Shown here: piece after piece, positions 1 through 11,788 of the stretch
How the letters are laid out: each line of letters opens with the position of its first letter
Numbering within the stretch: the stretch's first letter is position 1
From: Phlebiopsis flavidoalba
Taxonomy: Eukaryota > Basidiomycota > Agaricomycetes > Polyporales > Phanerochaetaceae
Length of the DNA: 64,000 nt
Assembly: GCA_035772785.1 (NCBI GenBank)
Contig: JAOCPU010000036.1
Location: 248,001 to 312,000 of the forward strand
Reading direction: 5' to 3'
Notes under the pieces: model-generated
Database searches by the model: none
Told to the model about the DNA's origin: nothing
What the model saw: the letters and a program-made list of their open reading frames with translations, nothing else
Position numbers and translations under genes: made by a program

Positions 1-2265
1 CAGCCATGACTTTGAAGGCATGGAAGATGGCGAAGAGCGTATACTTACGTTGAAAAGACAGTCGCATCCTTGAGGACGAGGGTGAGTGTCTTAGCGATGT
101 AGCATGTCTACCAACCCTTGCTGACATATCTGCTCAGAGGACGCGCTTGAGAACGTTGAGCTCGCTGAGCATGAACGCACAAAGAAGAACAACGAGCTGA
201 AAATCAAGCGTCGTGACTACACTGGCTACGATGATGATGAATTCACTGCCGGGAATGAAGGCATGAAGCGATCGCGCTATTGTCCAAGTATGACGAGTTT
301 TTCTAGAGGGGCCCTAAGGAAACTGTAAGCGCAAAGCACCTTGTATATGCTCTGTGTGCTGACGTTCGTCCCAGGATTTCCGGTTAGGTAGCTCATCTGC
401 TTCCACAAAAGCTACCCGACAAAAAGAAAGAAGAAACTGCAGCCTCCGTAAACAAGGACACTTCTCTCCATAGACTATGACAGTAAGTTCACTTCTAGAT
501 TTATGAGATGAAAAGAGTACCTCGCTCACTTCCTCCAGAAAACATAGAAATGACCGATTATCTCAAGGAAGGCGACGTCGGGTTTCAAGAAGCCCAAAAC
601 CAAGAAGAAGCGTCCGTCCCGACGAATGGCCGAGTCAGACATTTCTGAAGTGAAGGCTGAGAACGATGACATGCAGGTAGACGAGAAGCGCGATTGTCCC
701 TCGACAGCGTAATCTGGATACCAATTTCGGGTAGATGAGGACGATGAGCTTCAAGCCGCGCTCGCGCGTTCGCGGCGCGCGAAACTTCAAAAACCCAAGA
801 AGATGTCACCGGAGGAGCTGGCCAAGGAGAAGTATGTCCTCTTTAACCACTGTGCATGAGCTCTTCTCATACGATTCCTCTCGTTTAGTTGCTGCTGAAA
901 GGGAGAAGACCACGCCTGCCAATGGCGGACGTCATCAAGGTTGAAGACGATGCAGACGATAGCGGACTTGTCTTTGACGACACCTCGGAGTTTGTCCGCG
1001 CAATTACATACGATCCTGTCACTGTCAAGCAGGAACCTCCAGCAGAGCCGTCAGTCTCGCGCGCTCGCTCACAACAGCCTCCACAACCTTTGCAGGATGT
1101 TGAGATGAAAGACGAGCCCATGGAAGAGATAGAGGCTTGGCGAGGTTGTCGTGAAAGAAGAAGAGGACATGGAGGACGACGAGATGATGCTCAACACCAT
1201 TGAGGACGTCATCAGGGAGCACGAACGCCTCGAGCAGGCTGAGAGCTAGCGGCGGACGTTCCCGTTGGTACGGCAAACGAGCAGACGTTCTCGTCCGGCA
1301 TGGCGGCGACACTCAATATCCTCCGGTCGCAAGGCGTCCTCGCCTCGGCCGGCGCGGACTCGGCTGAGCGCGAGAAGGTCCAGAAGCAGCGTGACCTGTG
1401 GCTTGCGAACTACCGACGAGCGCAGGCGCAGCGCGACCTCGACCGCGCTAGGATGCGTGGTGGCAACAAGGACCAGGCGACTCGCGAATATGAGAATCGC
1501 TTGCGCGAGCAGCAGGAAGCGAGGCAGAACTTGGAGTCTTTCAAGGATTTTACAAGCCAGCAGATGTGGAGATCAAGTATCACGACGAGTTTGGACGAGA
1601 GCTCACGCCAAAGGAGGCTTGGAAGGCGCTCCAGTCACAAGTTCCACGGAAAGGGGTCGGGTAGGAATGAAGACTGAGAAGAGGCTGAAGAAGATTGCGG
1701 ATGAGCGGAAGAAGGAGGCGATGGCGAGTGGTGACACACCACTCAGCATGAACCAGGCATTCCAGATGCGACAGGAGAAGGCTGGTCAAGCACATTTCGT
1801 CCTGTCTGTCGGCAACAGAGGGTACGTGCTGTTTTAAGTCTGAGTTTGCTCTTCAAAACTTATGTGGCCTTCCTATTACAGCGCGGTCCCACAGGCCGCC
1901 GAGTTCCTCGATGCACAACCGCTCTCCCAAGGGCAAAACAGAGAAGAAGAAAGAGAAGAAGAACAAACAGAAAGCGTCTACACCAACAAGCCGACTCTGG
2001 CTTCATCACTCTCCCTGCACCATCTTCGTACAACGCAGCAGCCCCGCACCCATGTCTGGCATGGCGAGTACAAGCGACTCTCCTGCGCCAAGGCCCGGCT
2101 TCTCTCGTATGTGGCTCGAACGTCTTTGAGGTGGACTCCCCCAGGGAGGGCGGATACTCCCGTCCCCCACTGATCGCACGAAGCTTTTGTCATTTGGTCT
2201 GAACAAGCGGAAAAGCTGGCGAGGAGCCTTCTGGTACTCCTCCGCCGAAGTCGCAGAGGCGGTAG
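1..2265 (+). CDS. SNU66: Snu66/SART1 U4/U6.U5 tri-snRNP protein (5' partial)
   Basis: SART-1 family protein of the spliceosomal U4/U6.U5 tri-snRNP, nuclear, needed for pre-mRNA splicing. The window opens inside the conserved core: pieces reading DGEERILTLK, then ENVELAEHERTKKNNELKIK and YDDDEFTAGNEGMKRS, then GPKETGFRLG after an intron, are hallmark SART1 blocks. Next come KEGDVGFKKPKTKKKRP, an acidic low-complexity stretch, a coiled-coil region, VEIKYHDEFGRELTPKEAWK, and the family C-terminus (HFVLSVGNRG, AAEFLDAQPLSKGK). The end reads SFGLNKRKAGEEPSGTPPPK before TAG. Introns lie near 91-136, 324-379 and 1820-1880. Several single-base frame changes (about 290, 1140, 1560, 1640, 2000-2215) break the reading. 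The start lies left of the window. It converges on the RNase H2A gene with about 140 bp between stops. Confidence 0.93.
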
Positions 2266-2404
2266 ATTCACCGAGCGACGACCTCTCCTATATTCGACCT
2301 GATGTCTGTCCGTTACGTGTAGTGTTACTGCTGTTTTTAGCTGCTGGGAATCGTACTTACTGCGATATGTAATTAGTATACAGAGAATGTGTGGTAGCAA
2401 GCGG

Positions 2405-3614
2405 TTAGAGCATCCCGACGCTCTTGACGTTGAATATGTAGGTCCTCGTGTGTGCACAGCGGGTGCGTTCGTGCACGACGAGCGGATCTTTGTCTCGTCC
2501 GGTTGCGCTCTCAAATGCTTTCGTTAATGAGGCCTGTCCTTCGTCGGATCCTACGAAGAATATATTCAACGTTGTACTCTGCGCGTGCAAGAGGGGAGGC
2601 GTACCATTCGACGTCAATTCCCTTCCTTTTCAAGTGCGACTTTGATAGTTTTGTCCAAGAGAAACGCACGAGAGAGGGGGAAGCCAAACAGTAGGCTCAA
2701 GCGATGATTTGATCCAGGCCTGCGTGTCTTGAGGGTCTGTAATGGCGTTCGCTCATCAGCCAGCATAAAGACGTGGTTCTCTTTGATTATGTCAACGCAC
2801 CTGAAGGATACCCGCTACCTAAACGTATCACCGCATCATTTCCGCTCATCTAGCACCTTCTCTACGTCCTCGTTGCCTTCCTCACGATGCGTCTCTTCAA
2901 AGACCCATCCCTCAATCCACGCATCTCTTGTTGACCTTTGCGGCCACACTCGCAGAGCACCGAACGATCTTGAATTTCGAATCCGCCTTCGCCGTGACTG
3001 TGAAGTTGGGACGCCTGGAAACTGTCTGGACAAGTTCTCTTCCATGCCTTCGTAGGTCCCAGTGCGTCCTACATAGACATGTGAGAGTTCGATGCCGCTT
3101 TGCAGCACTTCACGAATGAGGAGACTATGGTGGCGTCCTTCTGACTGTCGATTCAGATTTGTTGGTGGCCGTCGGAGCATACCACTGGAGATAGCCTGTG
3201 GTCTAACATTACTACCGTCAAGATGCACCGCGATCATGGAGGGTAGAGAGACTCACGCAATCACTCGTACAGACACAATGCCAAGTTGGCAGGATCCGAG
3301 CACAGCGTCTCAAGGAGCGATGTGCGCGTTGCGGCGTTCAGGGGTCCTCTTCGAGTCTGCGCTAGTTGTGTGAGTAGCGGTATGGTAGAAATACAAGTAC
3401 CACTGACCCCGCAAATCCAAGTTCTCTTCCAAATCCTCTTGGTACGCTCAACCGGACAATATGCGGGACGCCATACACGAGGAGGCCCGAGGACTGGTCC
3501 ACGGCCAGCTTCGTCCACACCAAGGATGTACGGGCCTTTGGCGGTCGGAACTTTTGGAGAGTGATAGGTGTATGACGCGGTCAGGGGAGAGGAGGGGTCT
3601 ACGATAGATGGCAA
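2405..3614 (-). CDS. RNH201: Ribonuclease H2 catalytic subunit A (RNase HII type)
   Basis: Catalytic subunit of RNase H2, which cuts the RNA strand of RNA/DNA hybrids and single ribonucleotides in DNA; nuclear. The N-terminus reads MPSIVDPSSPLTASYTYHSP, then the signature GPYILGVDEAGRGPVLGP with the first catalytic Asp-Glu pair. After introns come AISSGMLRR, NLNRQSEDATILLIREVLQS, ELSHVYVD (third catalytic Asp), a stretch matching the 'VVSAASVAAKVTRD' block with TRDAWIEGWVFEE, then GSGYPS followed by an intron and DPQTQAWIK. The tail reads TIKVALEKEGIDVEW and ends in FNVKSVGML. Single-base frame changes occur after VLGPP, near 3080-3000 and in the tail around 2640. Start chosen because it gives the usual short leader before the catalytic signature. 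Domain order and length fit the family. Confidence 0.92.
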
Positions 3615-4490
3615 CGCCAGGCCTGTTCTTCGACCATCTCGAGGTCTTGAAAGTGTCCCACCACCAAGTCAGTGGTCAGTCCGGATTGAGAATGAGGCGC
3701 GGTGGAACTCGGACGCGCCTTACGCGTTGTTTGGCGTTATTTGCCCACCGCCTTCGCGGCGCCCCATCAAGCGCCCTGAAGAGCTGCCAGCAATTTTTTT
3801 TTCGAAGCTTTGATTGCAAGGACTCGCAACCATGTTCAAGTCCGTCATGCAATGTGGTAATACGGGCAATCCCCTCTTAGTGCCCGTTGTCAACTTTCGT
3901 TATCTAACATGTTTTATTGCCACAAGAAGCAGTAGGTAAGGGTGTACATTTTTGAAAGTGCACAAAGTGGATGTCGCCTAAGCTGGAAACTCCATTTCTC
4001 CGTGAGTTATATGCGTGTAACAGAGCGATTTTAAGTTGGGCTGAATCATCTGGGCCACCTTAGAAAGTGAAGATGCACTTACACACGGGGCTTTCGAAGT
4101 CAAGCATAACGCCGACAGCAAGACGCGGCAGCGCAGGTGGTCGCAAACGGTGAAGGCCTGACGCGCTCGCATGGGGTTTATATAGGACTTGATGGCGGAG
4201 ATGTAACAAGAAGCCCCGCACTACTCGCGAGCATCAGGCCTTTTTTTTTTTTTTTTTTTTTTGGCCCTGGCTGCCCGGTTAAGGCCATAAACGTTTTTCG
4301 CTTGCAGTTTGCCAGCGCTGCGCAATGCGGAACAGCCGAGGAGTTGTCGTTTCTGTTTTCTCCCATCTCCTATCATTTGGGTTTTGTGTCAAGCGTTACT
4401 AACGATGATCTATATTCTGGAAGGGGGGGGTTTTCCGGCGAGTGGCTGCAAGACTTGATTGAACCCTACCCCGTACCTGCGTTGTCGACG
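3615..4490. other. Intergenic stretch with a poly(T) run
   Basis: No coding similarity recognised. It should hold the upstream region of the RNase H2A gene (left side) and of the amylase gene (right side). A run of about 20 T lies at 4242-4262 and a G run near 4425-4433; such homopolymers are also where long-read assemblies miscount bases. Confidence 0.5.
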
Positions 4491-7173
4491 ATGCGTAAGG
4501 GTCCAAGAGGGAAACTCAGCAAACCCACTCATGGTTTGGATCTGCGCTTGCAACCATCTGTTACCTCTAACAATCGCTCTCTTGATGTAGATCCAGTTCT
4601 TTACTTGGGAAAGCAAACATCCTGAGATGAGCTGGTGGAAGCACTTTTGACTGATGTGAAGTGCCTACACTGGCGGATCTAGGGATTACTCAAGTTTGGT
4701 TTACCTCCTCCTAACAAAGCCATGAAGAAGGTTAGTGATACCGCAGATATGGCAGTCCGGATAATTCAATCCGAATAGTCCGGCCAAGGATATGACGCCT
4801 ACGACCTGGTGAGCTGGCACTTCTCGTGATGCTTCTCGCGCTGCTAAACACTACCCCAAGTGGGACCTTGGGAGCACAGTTTGACCAAAAGGGAACTGTT
4901 GCCATCCCCGCATGGGGCACACACAAACACGTAGCTGCTTCATGCCTATTGCAAACAGAAAAGCACATGGTATCGATGTTCTCATCGATGCCATACTAAC
5001 GTGAGCACCGCATGTGCGACTTCTCTTTCGCCACGACTATCTTATCAAAGACTCGATAAAAGCACAAACTCGGTGCTGTGTGAGTAGGACGAGAAGTTTA
5101 ATGCTGTCACACAGTAGACCCTAATAATCGACTCATAAGAGACCGGCCCTGTGAAAAAAGAAATCGAGTATGGTGAGTATTGCCCGGGGACGTGCTCCAC
5201 TGTCACCCCCCCCCCCCAATTCATCAAGCATTTCACTGAGACAAGCCGTAACAGGGATTGGACTGCCTTTTTGACTTCATTGTAGAGCCCGGGAATGTCG
5301 GTCTTACTCTCCCTTGCTTTTCTCATTGGGATAGTATCTTACATTATTGATCCTTTTTGCCAAAGTACAGGCGAGCTCAGTGTGGACCTTCGCATGAACA
5401 TCTTTACCTAGCGTACGTCTTTGTATTACTCACAAAATCAACCCCGGTTACATTTTCTCTCACTCAGGTGTTGATTGGGACAATCGCGCACGCACGAATG
5501 CGATATACCGTATCGTCAGTCCTAAACACAAGGGCTGGTCCCAGCACGTGGACCAAAGAGTTTGGAAAAACTATGACTATCTTCTCGGCCCCCATAGACG
5601 TAAGTTTTTGATCTTTCGTTAGCAGTGGCTTCCTAGCTATTTTTGATTTTCCTCGTCGCGCGAGTCTTAAACATTATCAACCAGGGAGAATAGATAGATC
5701 ATAGACATCCCGATGTACGCGAAGACCATGTTCTGAAGTGGTATTGTACTTGGGTTTTGGAGGTTAGTAATATCGCCCGGCTGTCGACTGTGCGACCACT
5801 GAATACTTGACAGACGACCGGTGCGATGGGTTTCCGCCCTTGACGCCATCAAGCACCATGGATAGACAATTTCTTCTTACCTTCGTCAGTTTCACGTACA
5901 GATCGACGATATAAATGTCAAATTGACATTCTTTTAGCTCAAAACCGCGCGACAAGCTCCCCGGACAGGAACACTTGTTCGCGGTTGCAGAATATTGGTC
6001 TTCTGAGTCAGTCGTGTTTCTGTGTAAAGACCTAACCTGTGCTTATCGTAGTCAAGGTTGAGCAAGATCAAGCCATATATCCGCACGTTTGAAGGTCTTG
6101 TCAGTGCTAGGTTGCCATGGAGCTGTTCAATTTGCTAATGAATGCTCTAGGTGTCCTTCTTCGACGTTCCTCTACATTATAACTTCCACAATGCCAGTAA
6201 AGCTGGTTCGAGTTATGACTTGCGCAAAATCTTCGACAATACTGTCGTCCAGATTCGACCAGGGGATGCTGTCACCTTTGTAGACAATCATGAGTATGTT
6301 GCATTTTCATTATACTGCAATTACAAACACTCACCGAAGCGTATAGTACAGTGCGCGTGCCAATATTCTGAGCCCTCGAACGGGGTCTGATCACACTACA
6401 AATTAGCAAATTGGCCAGAGCCTGGAGAGCTGGGTAGGCTCCTTCGAGCATTCATCGTGCGAATGCTGGCCGTCAAACTACTTTTAGGTATAGGGAGCTT
6501 TAAGCTACAGGCCTACGCCTTGATCCTTTTGAGAAAAGATGGTCATCCGTGAGCATTTCTACTTCGCTTTTGAGCCAGTCCACTCACGCACGTTTGCCTA
6601 GGTGTACATTCTACGGCGACTTGTACCCGAATGAGGAATGCTATGACGCTAAAGTCGCCGAGGGGCTCAAGGTTCTGCTGCACACCCGGAAGCGATTCGC
6701 ATATGGCATTCAGCGGGACTATTTTTCATCAAAAGAAACTGCGTTGGATTCGTGATGGAGAGAGGGCGATGACTCGCAACGGCGGCTTGTGTGTGGTCGT
6801 CCTTGTGAGCAACGCGGATGCAGAGACTGGGTACGTTCTCAAGTCTAAAAAGCATCTCTTTAGCCGGGTGACACTCACATTTAATCGATCGGGATCATGG
6901 GGGTGGGTGAGCAGAGAGCAGAGCAGGGCCTCGGAGCATGGCGTTCGCATGAATGTCGGGAAGGTAGGCAAAGTTCAATTTTACTCATTCGAAGGGCGAT
7001 TTTATTCATGCTATGAATCTTATCCGTGTTGACCAGGGGAACGCATGGGGAAAACATTCCGGTCGGCGTTTGAAGGTCGCGCAGTCAACGCCAATGTGGA
7101 TACGAACGGATGGGGTACATTCGCCTGTCCCTTTGGAGGTTTGGAAGTTTGGGTATCCGCCCCTGAGTCATGA
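4491..7173 (+). CDS. GH13 alpha-amylase (bacterial-type, intracellular-like)
   Basis: Glycoside hydrolase family 13 alpha-amylase cleaving alpha-1,4-glucan; no signal peptide seen, so probably the cytosolic bacterial-type (GH13_5) enzyme. In order: NPLM, intron 4534-4590, QFFTWESKHPEMSWWKHF, ADLGITQVWLPPPNKAMKK, GYDAYDL, GIDVLIDA, HKLGA, VDPNNRLIDTGP, WDNRARTNAIYRIVSPKHKG, NYDYLLG, DHRHPDVRED, MGFRLDAIKHH (nucleophile Asp), LFAVAEYW (acid/base Glu), VPLHYNFHNASKAGSSYDLR, AVTFVDNH with the third catalytic Asp apparently split by an intron, LQAYALILLRKDGHP, VFYGDLYPNEECYDAKVAEG, FAYGIQRDYF and a C-terminal beta domain ending LEVWVSAPES. At least eight introns. Frame changes occur near 4650, 5280 and 6740. 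The first exon and true start are uncertain: the ATG used is not in frame with the NPLM block. Confidence 0.9.
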
Positions 7174-7994
7174 TAGGACCATCTGCTTGTCATCCAGAGT
7201 GTTACTGAATATTATCGGCGGGTCCAAATACCATCTGTCAGATCTCGAAGTTCAGCGTTTCAGCGTCGCGAATGAGACACTACCACTGGGCATCCGTTGT
7301 AGCGTTGTGTGAGCGCGTCGTAATGACAAGATTACCCCCTCCCCCTTTTGTACAACGTTTGCGTGCGGAGCTTTTGGTAATTTTGCTCGTTCATGAGCTG
7401 CAAACGCGATGCGCGGCGCCTCCAGCGTCGTCTGCGATAATTTATCAACCTTTCGGCGCTTCCGTCGGTCATGCTCTTGCTTTCATCCACCATGTCCGAG
7501 TCCAAATCTCTCCTTGTCCTGACTTGCCACGATCGCTGTCTCTTTTTGCACTTCTATTGACTATGGGCTGTTAATCCCATCAAGTAAATGGGATGAACAT
7601 CGAAGGTCTAGACCACCCAAACGCATGCCTGAAAGGATTGCTGAAGTTCTACAAGTATCGATGATTGGGTACGAAAATGATACAGGCTCGATATCTCACT
7701 GGACTCAGCACACATACTACCTCTCTCAATGTATGCATGGTCAGCACTGGTTCAGCACTCGACATGGATAGCCCAACTCGCATCGGCGCTAAAAGCCAGG
7801 ATTTACTTCTCGTTCGCCGTCCACGAGTTCAGCGTCCGACGAACGAAATCGTTTCCGCCAACATCGCTACAGACATTCTCGCATATAACTGACTTGGACT
7901 CTCCAGAAATGTCTCACTGGGTCTGGATCCGCTCATGCTGCTCTACATACGACATCCTGGGTGTGGTCAAACCGAGTACACTGATAACAGACTA
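7174..7994. other. Unassigned stretch between amylase and copy A
   Basis: Only short frames, none of which I recognise. A run reading MPERIAEVLQVSMIGYENDT (about 7625-7685) looks more protein-like than its surroundings but has no family I can name, and stops follow soon after. Confidence 0.4.
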
Positions 7995-8271
7995 ACGGTG
8001 TCGTGGCGTGGGAATGGGGTTTCGCAAACACACGAGTGCGACTGACTCTTGTTCTGGTGATGACAAGTAACGAATCGAAGTGGGGTGAGGTGGGTTTGCG
8101 TGTGTTTGTGCGCGGGGGGGCAGCAGGCTGGGCTGGGCATGTTGGATTTCAATCTGGACGGGGTCAGCCCGTGCGCGGCCTCTTGTACGCGGCGAGCCCT
8201 CCTGTTTCCCCACCAAGCATCTCTCGTCCTACCACCACACCAACAGCTACTCATACTCAACATTCTGCACC

Positions 8272-10735
8272 ATGGACTCGCTTGGTCTCTTTACTCGTGG
8301 TTTCACTACTGCTCCTAAAACTCCTGCCAGGCCTCTGGCGCCATCAACGTAAGCCCCACCTCTTCTTTTACTCGTCGCGTCGCTGACAACACCACCACCC
8401 AGTTGCGTCTTTCCTGTTTTCCCCCATTCTTACTCCTGCTCCTCCCCCCGCTCCTTCCCCCGAGGAGAAGATTGTCAAGCTCGAGGCGGAGGGCCGCCGC
8501 CTCTACAGCGCGCTCTTCGACAACATCCACACCTCGACAGCCGAGAGGTTCGCGCTAGCAGTCGAGGTACTACGACGTCGTCGCCCAAGTCGAGGAGCTG
8601 AAGGCCCAGCTCGCGGAGGAGAGGGACCGCCGTGTTGCACTCGAGGAGACTGTCAAGGAGCTCGGAGAGGCCAAGGCGGTCGTCGAGGGGGAGCGGGACT
8701 GGTTCGAGTCTGCGCTTGGGGCGGGCTCAGAGCTGGATCGCTGCTCTGGAGGGGTAGAGAAGGACGGTCTTGCTATGCGCGTTGGTGTCGCGGAGGCGCG
8801 GGCTCGAGGTCGCCGAGGTCGCCAACATGGAGCTCGCTGCTACTCTCGACGAGACGCCGTTCCAGAAGGAAGCCCGCCGAGGTCAAGACGCAAAAGGCAA
8901 AGCTCACGAGAAGGGCATCGTTAGGATGGCGACGAAGGCGAATGCGATTGCCATCGAGGCGCAGGGAGCTTCGTTACCGAGCTCAAGGCCATCTCTGCTG
9001 AGCGTGACGGACTGGGTCAAGGCGGTTAGCGGCAACAAGAAGGCTGCTGAAAACAACTTGAAGGCTCTGCGCGTTTGCAAACAGCAAGATCTGTTTCTCT
9101 CTCTTCGTCTCTGGGTGTCGTTCATGCGAAGGCCAAGAAGATCGAGAAGGACCGCAAGCAGCTCCGTGCGGAGCTTGACGAAGAGCGAAGCTCACACGGG
9201 GCTGATGTTGTCGCCACCATCTCTGCTGAAAAGGGCCGACCTCGCTGGATGCCTTTCAGGGGCAGGGACGCGAAGGTCAAGGTGGAGGAGCTCACCACCG
9301 ACTGCGAGGGTCCTCCGCGTCGAGCTCAACGCGGAGCGCATGAGGCGAGCTGGCGCCAAGGCGGTCTCTACCATACTCATCGAACGAGCCGAGCTCTTCC
9401 GCCTGCCTCTCGAAATCTGAAAGCCCTCAACTCTCAGCAGGAACGCACCATCGCCAGCCTTTCCACCAGCCTCGACGACAAGACGAAGAAGAAGACGCGC
9501 GTTCTTCAAACGCTCCCAGGCTACCTCCCGCCGCCTCAGACCGCTCACCTCTCGAGCTAAAGTGCTCTCAGCCCTTTCTTCTGACCCCTCGTCAACCTCA
9601 GGCGCGAGAAGGCGACCCTTGAGGGCCGTTCTCGCAAGGCGAGCGAGACGGAGGACCAACGGCCCGCCTTCGCGACAATCATCAACCCCCCCTTTCAGCA
9701 CGAGACCTCTCAGCTCCGTACTTCCATGGAAAAGCGCTCACCTCACGAGTACATGGGCAATGGAGGCGCAACACTCGACCGAGGTAGACGCGCTCAAACA
9801 GACCCTCCGTGGAGGCGCAGGGCTACACACCGACGCAGAGCGTCCTTGCGCTGGAGAAGAAGCTTGCAGACGTCGAGCGCAACTTGCAGTCGGAGCGGCA
9901 GAGGCCATCGACGCGCGGAGGCCGAGCTCGAAGGCCGAGAAGGAGAGGAGCGTCGGGCTCGAGCGGCGGTTTGCAGGTCACGCGAGGACGTTGCGGGAGC
10001 TGCGCATGAGCGTGAAGCTGAATGGTCGTGGAGGAAAACAAGGCCCTCAAGGCGGAGTTGGAGGCGGAGGGCAGGAGGCTCACCGTCGTGTACCGAGGAG
10101 GACCTCGAGATCTTTCATTCACGTCGCGTCTCAAGGAGGAGAAGCGTTCTTCTCCTGCTCAAGGCAGCGCAAGTTGGAGGCGCAGCTTGCGGCAGAGCAG
10201 AAGGCGCACTCGTTCGTACGGAAGAAGGACATCACGTCGCTCCTCGAGGAGGAGACGCGGGCCGGTGGTCTATCCTCGAGGAGAAGCAGGACGCTGTCAT
10301 GCGTGTAGCTCGTCAACCTTCGCAAGCTAGGTTGTCGTCCTGGTGGACATTGTCAAGTTCTATAAGGAAGGCCAACACGCGTCGAATGACTCTCGGAGGA
10401 GGATGAGGATGAGGGAGGACGAGGAACGTAAGGGTTGTTCGTTAGCCATGCCCAATGGACGACATGATCGGCACGGGTCACGGTCCCCCACGTGGACCCG
10501 AAACGGATTCTTGATTTGCGGTTGGACGGGTTTCGACGAGGACCTCGCCACCGCTGGCCTGCCCGATATGGACACGGTACCGGTCGGGCGATTCATGCAC
10601 TTGTCAGCTGTCAACTCGGTTCTCGGCACCGGCCAGTCCGATGAGGACGATGTGTGGCGTCTTGGTACACTCGGTCTGGTACGCGTGAGCGCGGTCGGTT
10701 TTCCTGAACAGTTTTTTTTCGGGGGGGGGGTGTAA
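8272..10735 (+). CDS. Long coiled-coil protein, copy A (frame-broken)
   Basis: Not recognised as a named family. The first exon encodes MDSLGLFTRGFTTAP, with a conserved donor after GCCATCAAC (intron 8349-8402). The rest, read across many frame changes, is a charged heptad-rich coiled coil: EEKIVKLEAEGRRLYSALFD, YYDVVAQVEELKAQLAEE, ERDWFESALGA, NMELAATLDE, KDRKQLRAELDEERSSH, LALEKKLADVE, ERSVGLERRL and VLVDIVKFYKEA-like segments, then an acidic patch. The C-terminus has FDEDLATAGLPDMDT, SAVNSVLGTGQSDEDDVWRL. Expected uninterrupted length is about 700-750 residues. The same gene occurs as copies B and C. Frame is lost at least ten times, so this copy may be a pseudogene, or the breaks may be sequencing error as in its neighbours. 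Confidence 0.65.
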
Positions 10736-10950
10736 AGTATTTTGTATACTCGCATTGTGCAATATCGCTCATCGTACTTAATAGTTCACTGATGCTCGGT
10801 CGTGTGGACTCGTGGGACTCATTCAACTATTTATCGCCATATATCCCTATTTACCGACACCTAGTCGCTATTCTTAATACCGGGGCCTGGGAGCTTCATC
10901 ACGACTCGATACATCCTCTATCTAATACGCGGAAAGAACCACTCTCCCAC

Positions 10951-11283
10951 CCCTCGTAGATCGAGGGCTTTCCCGCCTCCACACATCGCATCGACGGGTC
11001 GACGCAGATACCCAACCATCGACACCACATACCCTTTGGCGACACTGCAATTCAGTGTCGTCGCCCCCCAAACTGGGGTACTACCCTCATCACACGGACC
11101 ATCCTCCGCACCTATCGCATATCTCACTCACCCTACATACCCGACGAGACTGCAATTCAGTCTCGTTTGACATTCCTTTCCGACGGAGGGCTAACTCCCA
11201 CTTTGTTGTGGAAGATCATCCACACTCACCACAATTCATCACCCTCACCCACCTCGCCGACGAGACTGCAATTCAGTCTCGTC
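10951..11283 (+). repeat. Spaced hairpin array downstream of coiled-coil gene, copy A
   Basis: Inverted repeats in a row: CCCTCG/CGAGGG at 10951-10967; GACACTG/CAGTGTC around CAATT at 11041-11059; GACGAGACTG/CAGTCTCGT around CAATT at 11143-11167; a GC palindrome remnant near 11177 (CCGACGGAGG); and GACGAGACTG/CAGTCTCGTC around CAATT at 11259-11283. Spacing is about 90-115 bp. The same order recurs in copies B and C, and the AT-rich loop is always CAATT on the sense strand. Confidence 0.85.
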
Positions 11284-11762
11284 AATCTCCTCTCTTCATC
11301 ACGATGAAGATTCTCCCCACCAATGCTCCATTTTCGCCTCTACTTCAGTTCTTCCCTATCCTTCGCTTCATTTTTTTCATTTCGCCTCACTTGTGATTCT
11401 GCGCAACCAGTCCTGCCACCCCCTATCACCACACAATCCAATACCCTCGCGTATGGTCATTAGACGACCCCTCCCGTGCTGGCTCCTGGATCCTGGATCT
11501 TATTTGACGTTGCGTTCGACTTATCCCTCATGGTCGAACTGACGGGTCGCCTCACGCCTCTATGCGATGACGAAAAAAACACCATCCACAACCCATTACA
11601 AGAGCCAGGCCGAGCATTTTCGTGGGATTATGAAATAAACACGGCTCGATGCTTTGTAGATTGTTCTTAGTCTGTTTTTTGGGAGGACTGGAGGACATTT
11701 TAGTTTAGAGTGGTATATTAAAATCCCAGATAGGATAGGCTAGGGCTAAGCATGGCCCGCGC

Positions 11763-11788
11763 CTCTGATATGTACCGTATAATCAGAG
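11763..11788 (+). repeat. Terminal hairpin of copy A
   Basis: Arms CTCTGAT and ATCAGAG enclose about 12 nt. It lies about 10 nt before CTGG and the point where similarity between copies fades. Equivalents are at 23582-23608 and 29129-29154. A hairpin just inside a CTRR-like end resembles Helitron 3' ends, but no Rep/helicase gene is present. Confidence 0.6.

Noticed and set aside
10951..11283. Hairpin array read as a CRISPR array
   Set aside because: Units differ in sequence, spacing is too large and uneven, spacers are conserved between copies, and there are no cas genes in this eukaryotic DNA.
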